In this document: piece by piece, positions 61,301 through 64,000 of the stretch
Numbering within the stretch: the first letter of the stretch is position 1
Layout: every line of letters begins with the position of its first letter
Assembly: GCA_037954235.1 (NCBI GenBank)
Contig: JBBMOA010000020.1
Coordinates: 20,120,677-20,184,676 of the forward strand
Source of the DNA: Aulostomus chinensis
Taxonomy: Eukaryota; Chordata; Actinopteri; Syngnathiformes; Aulostomidae
Length of the DNA stretch: 64,000 nucleotides
Reading direction: 5' to 3'
Made by a program: the position numbers and the translations under genes
Notes under the pieces: model-generated
Database searches by the model: none
The model's input: only the letters and a program-made list of their open reading frames with translations
Told to the model about the DNA's origin: nothing

Positions 61301-63749
61301 CAGTGGGATCATGGCTGGGAAGTTAAAAGGGGCGATGCCGGCGCACACACCGATAGGCAGCCGGTAGGTGTAAGTGTCCATGTCCTTAGTGATGGAGGGT
61401 AAGGTCTCCCCCAGCATGAGGGACGTGATGCTGCAGGCGTGCTCAACCACCTCTGGGGAAGAGAAGTCACAGAAGCTGAAAAATGAGCTTCACAGTGAAG
61501 CACGCCAACATTCCTTAACATTACACTGAAACAATCCATTCTGCACTTCAGCCTATTACTTAAAAGCAGCCATTTATTTAAGAATAAAACCCTACCTGAG
61601 AATTTATTTTCCCTGTGAGTAAACTGTAATAGAAAACTTCAAGCAAGGTTGGTCACAGTACTGCAGGTAATCTCTAACGCTGGCAGCACACCTGCAGATG
61701 TGGCCTGTCTCTCGCCTGATAAATGAAGGTTAGCGCGCCAGAATTAACAAGCTGGGAGCTGTACCAAGTACACAATAATACTTTGGCAGTCCATTACACC
61801 GTGGCCCGTCTTGTAATAACTGAAATATATCTTCCATTATTTGCAAGGGCACACGGCTCTTAATTTCTCAACATGATTCTTGTCGATGACAGGTTGCCAA
61901 AGTGAAGAGAATAAGAGGAGCTACGTAATCGTCCTTACATAGCATGCGAAGTGCTTTGCAGAAACAACGTAGCCAGACTGTCTGCTTTAACCTCGTAATT
62001 AGACAGCAGTTTAGACCTTAAGAGCACCAAATAGAACCCTGCTCCCATCATTAATTTAGAATAAACATCACCTTTGCAAGGAGTACACAAAAATAATGGT
62101 CACCCCATTGCCACTTAGCATTAAAATTTCACCTGGAGTATAATGGGGTGCAGCGCCACAGACGTTTCATCAGGGCACACAAGAGATACTTTAGATGTGG
62201 AGAAGTTTAAATTCAAGCTCCACCATATAAATTCCTCAGCATGCTTTAATTCAATCGGGGTATTTAAATCCAACAGTGCTGCAAGGTTTTACTCACGCAA
62301 TCCTCGAAATACATCTCCCTCTGCATCAGCCAGAGTTTTGCCTTGCTCCAGTGTGATCATCTTGGCTAGTTCTTTCTGAAATTGGAGAGGAAATGTAAAA
62401 GAAGAAGTAGTTTTTCCAAGTATAAACCCATGAAAATGTAATATTCCCTTGCTCTATAACTTATTATAATAAATGGAGACGGTACAGGTGGACCGTTCCC
62501 CACTCAGCAATATAAATGGTACGCTTGGTACAACAGTACCGTAAAACAAATGACACAAAAAGACAGTTTTCAGAGCCTTGCAAAGACAAGATGTGACAAA
62601 AAAAATAGAACATAATCTTGGCATTGCTAAGAAATACAATTTTTTTTAAAACAATTAATTAAAAAGTGGTGACAGAAAAAGGCAAATACATTAACTTAGC
62701 AGAAACACAGATGGTATGAATTGTATATCGTGGGTGATATGGCACAGACTTGAGGGACACCCACAAAAAACCCTGACACCCATAATTTTATAAACACACC
62801 AACAACCAGAACTTACAATGTTATCCTTGATGAGCTGCTGGTAGCGCAGGAAGATCTGCTGCCGGCTGAGGATGGAGGTCTCGGACCAGGACTGGAAGGC
62901 TCTGGAGCAAGACTCAGCAGCTGCCAGCATCTCACCCTGGGTGGCTTTGGGAACACGTCCCACCACCTCATTAGTGGCCTGAGAAAGAGGAGAGAGTCCA
63001 CAAACATGAGTTGATTCATGGAACAGGAGTCATTACCGGGTATCACCTCACATACATTCATACAGCATTAGGGCTGCAGGTAATGATTCATCATCAGCAG
63101 AGTTCCGCTGAGACGGCTGTTCATTTGTAGCTTTCAAAAGAAAACACGCAAGTCTCAGGGGCAGTATTCCAAAACCCGAGATGATCTCCATAAATGTCCT
63201 CTGTCCTGACCAACAGTCCAGGACCCAGACATCCAGTTTCCCATCACAGAACTAGAGAAGGCAGGAAATGTTTACATTCAAAAAGCAGAAATCTGAGCGT
63301 TTGGACATTTTCTTCAACAAAATGACTCCGAATGATAATCAAAACAGCAGGTGATTAAGTTAATGGCTGGGAAGTAACTGCTGCAGCTCATTACGGAGGA
63401 GCTTGTGTATGAACGCAGATGTCTGTTTTAGTATTCTACCGTCATCGTTCCGCGGCCTTGCTGCTCGGGCTGTTTACTTCACAAATTGAACTCCAGTTGA
63501 GGTAGAAGGTACAAACCTGACTGGCCATGTTGATAAGGCTGCGATTTCTCTTGCTTCACTTCTACAGACTTGTAAAATCAGGACTCATTTCCACGCTCTA
63601 ATCTTTATTTACAAGAGCTAAGCTGCGCGGGTCATCTGCAGCCAGCCATCAGCGCCGACCTTGGTTCTACTCACCGGGTTGTGAATGTCCAGCCACTCAG
63701 AGGTGTTGGACTCGACGAACTTGCCATCGATGAACAGCTTGGTGGTGGG
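58350..63749 (-). CDS. aldh6a1: Methylmalonate-semialdehyde dehydrogenase, 5' end off window
   Basis: This mitochondrial CoA-acylating aldehyde dehydrogenase of valine and pyrimidine catabolism converts methylmalonate and malonate semialdehydes to propionyl- and acetyl-CoA. Exons from 5' to 3': 63749-63675, 62978-62817, 62375-62297, 61452-61150, 60899-60778, 59830-59641, 59535-59354, 59233-59054, 58639-58541 and 58454-58350, giving 498 aa. About 35 N-terminal residues (the mitochondrial targeting exon) are not in the window. The catalytic cysteine is in GAAGQRCMALS (codon 59734-59732). Other blocks are PFNFPAMIPLWMFP, KPSERVPG, SFVGSNQAGEYI, EEIFGPVLVVLE and the C-terminal MPTMGR. The SNMGAKNH block replaces the usual ALDH E-L-G-G-K motif, as in the MMSDH subfamily. 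The intron after 59641 has a GC donor. Confidence 0.97.
59279..59324 (+). repeat. (GA)n tract in ALDH6A1 intron
   Basis: An interrupted GA/CGAGAG run of about 45 bases fills most of the intron between exons 59354-59535 and 59054-59233. Confidence 0.85.
59640..59641 (-). other. Non-canonical GC donor splice site in ALDH6A1
   Basis: On the minus strand the exon ends AATGCAG and the intron begins GCAAGT. It pairs with an AAG acceptor before GTGATCAGCC at 59535. Only this junction preserves the conserved NAGDQPGAD reading. Apart from GC in place of GT, the donor fits the consensus perfectly, as is typical of the minor GC-AG class. Confidence 0.85.
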
Positions 63750-64000
63750 CTACAGGATCACACAAACACACCATTCCATCTTGTTAAAATGAATGCAGGT
63801 GGTCCAGCCATCATGACATGACTTATGCAGGGACTCGCACTTCTACAGTTGAGTTGCTGCCATTAAATTTACAGCAGACACATTTCATGTCCGTCTTGAT
63901 GGTTTAGATTCTCATGTTACATCGAAGGCGTCCCAATTCCACACGGGCACTTTCAGTCTAAGCAGCTTCATCGTCTCTGTACAGTAGAGGATAATTAAAA
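63750..64000 (-). other. ALDH6A1 intron 1 (partial)
   Basis: No exon is seen before the window ends. The targeting-peptide exon and promoter lie further right. Confidence 0.6.

Noticed and set aside
1..64000. CRISPR arrays, operons, phage or plasmid features
   Set aside because: The spliced vertebrate genes and teleost repeats exclude a prokaryotic source, and no spaced direct-repeat array is present.

Overview
The window looks like a gene-rich stretch of a ray-finned (teleost) fish nuclear chromosome. It carries multi-exon, vertebrate-type genes with GT-AG introns, mostly compact. tRNA-derived SINE copies of families familiar from teleosts, many (GT)n tracts and long poly-G/poly-C runs fill the introns and spacers. 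There is no bacterial, viral, CRISPR or operon-like organisation. I found no previously undescribed multi-gene system. The clearest unknown is a short spliced gene on the minus strand near 20 kb.

Layout. 1-2037: no gene seen. 2038-8259 (+): ACTR10, the dynactin pointed-end actin-related protein, 13 coding exons, 417 aa. 8260-13743: spacer with simple repeats and one tRNA-derived SINE. 13744-17364 (+): PGF, a VEGF-family growth factor whose last exon is unresolved. 17365-19620: dispersed repeat remnants. 19621-20459 (-): two exons of an unrecognised gene. About 22.5-23.3 kb: a candidate bidirectional promoter. 24529-28105 (+): CIPC, the CLOCK-interacting repressor, 399 aa. 28106-34600: repeat-rich spacer with a hAT-like element. 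35226-45626 (+): ZNF410, a five-zinc-finger regulator, 445 aa. 46336-54806 (-): ENTPD5, the ER luminal UDPase/GDPase, 13 coding exons, 428 aa. 58350-63749 (-): ALDH6A1, mitochondrial methylmalonate-semialdehyde dehydrogenase. Its N-terminal exon lies beyond the right edge.

The recognised genes have human orthologues on 14q23-q24, so this is a conserved but rearranged synteny block. From memory of the human map, ZNF410, ENTPD5 and ALDH6A1 keep their order, but FAM161B and COQ6, which lie between ZNF410 and ENTPD5 in human, are missing here. ZNF410 and ENTPD5 end tail-to-tail only 0.7 kb apart. The genes are not functionally linked. They cover motor transport (ACTR10), angiogenic signalling (PGF), the circadian clock (CIPC), transcriptional control (ZNF410), ER glycoprotein folding (ENTPD5) and valine/thymine catabolism (ALDH6A1).

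Exon boundaries were read by hand from splice consensus, reading-frame continuity and remembered human proteins. Internal exon phases and total lengths are self-consistent for ACTR10, CIPC, ZNF410, ENTPD5 and the visible part of ALDH6A1. UTR ends, promoters and repeat limits are approximate.
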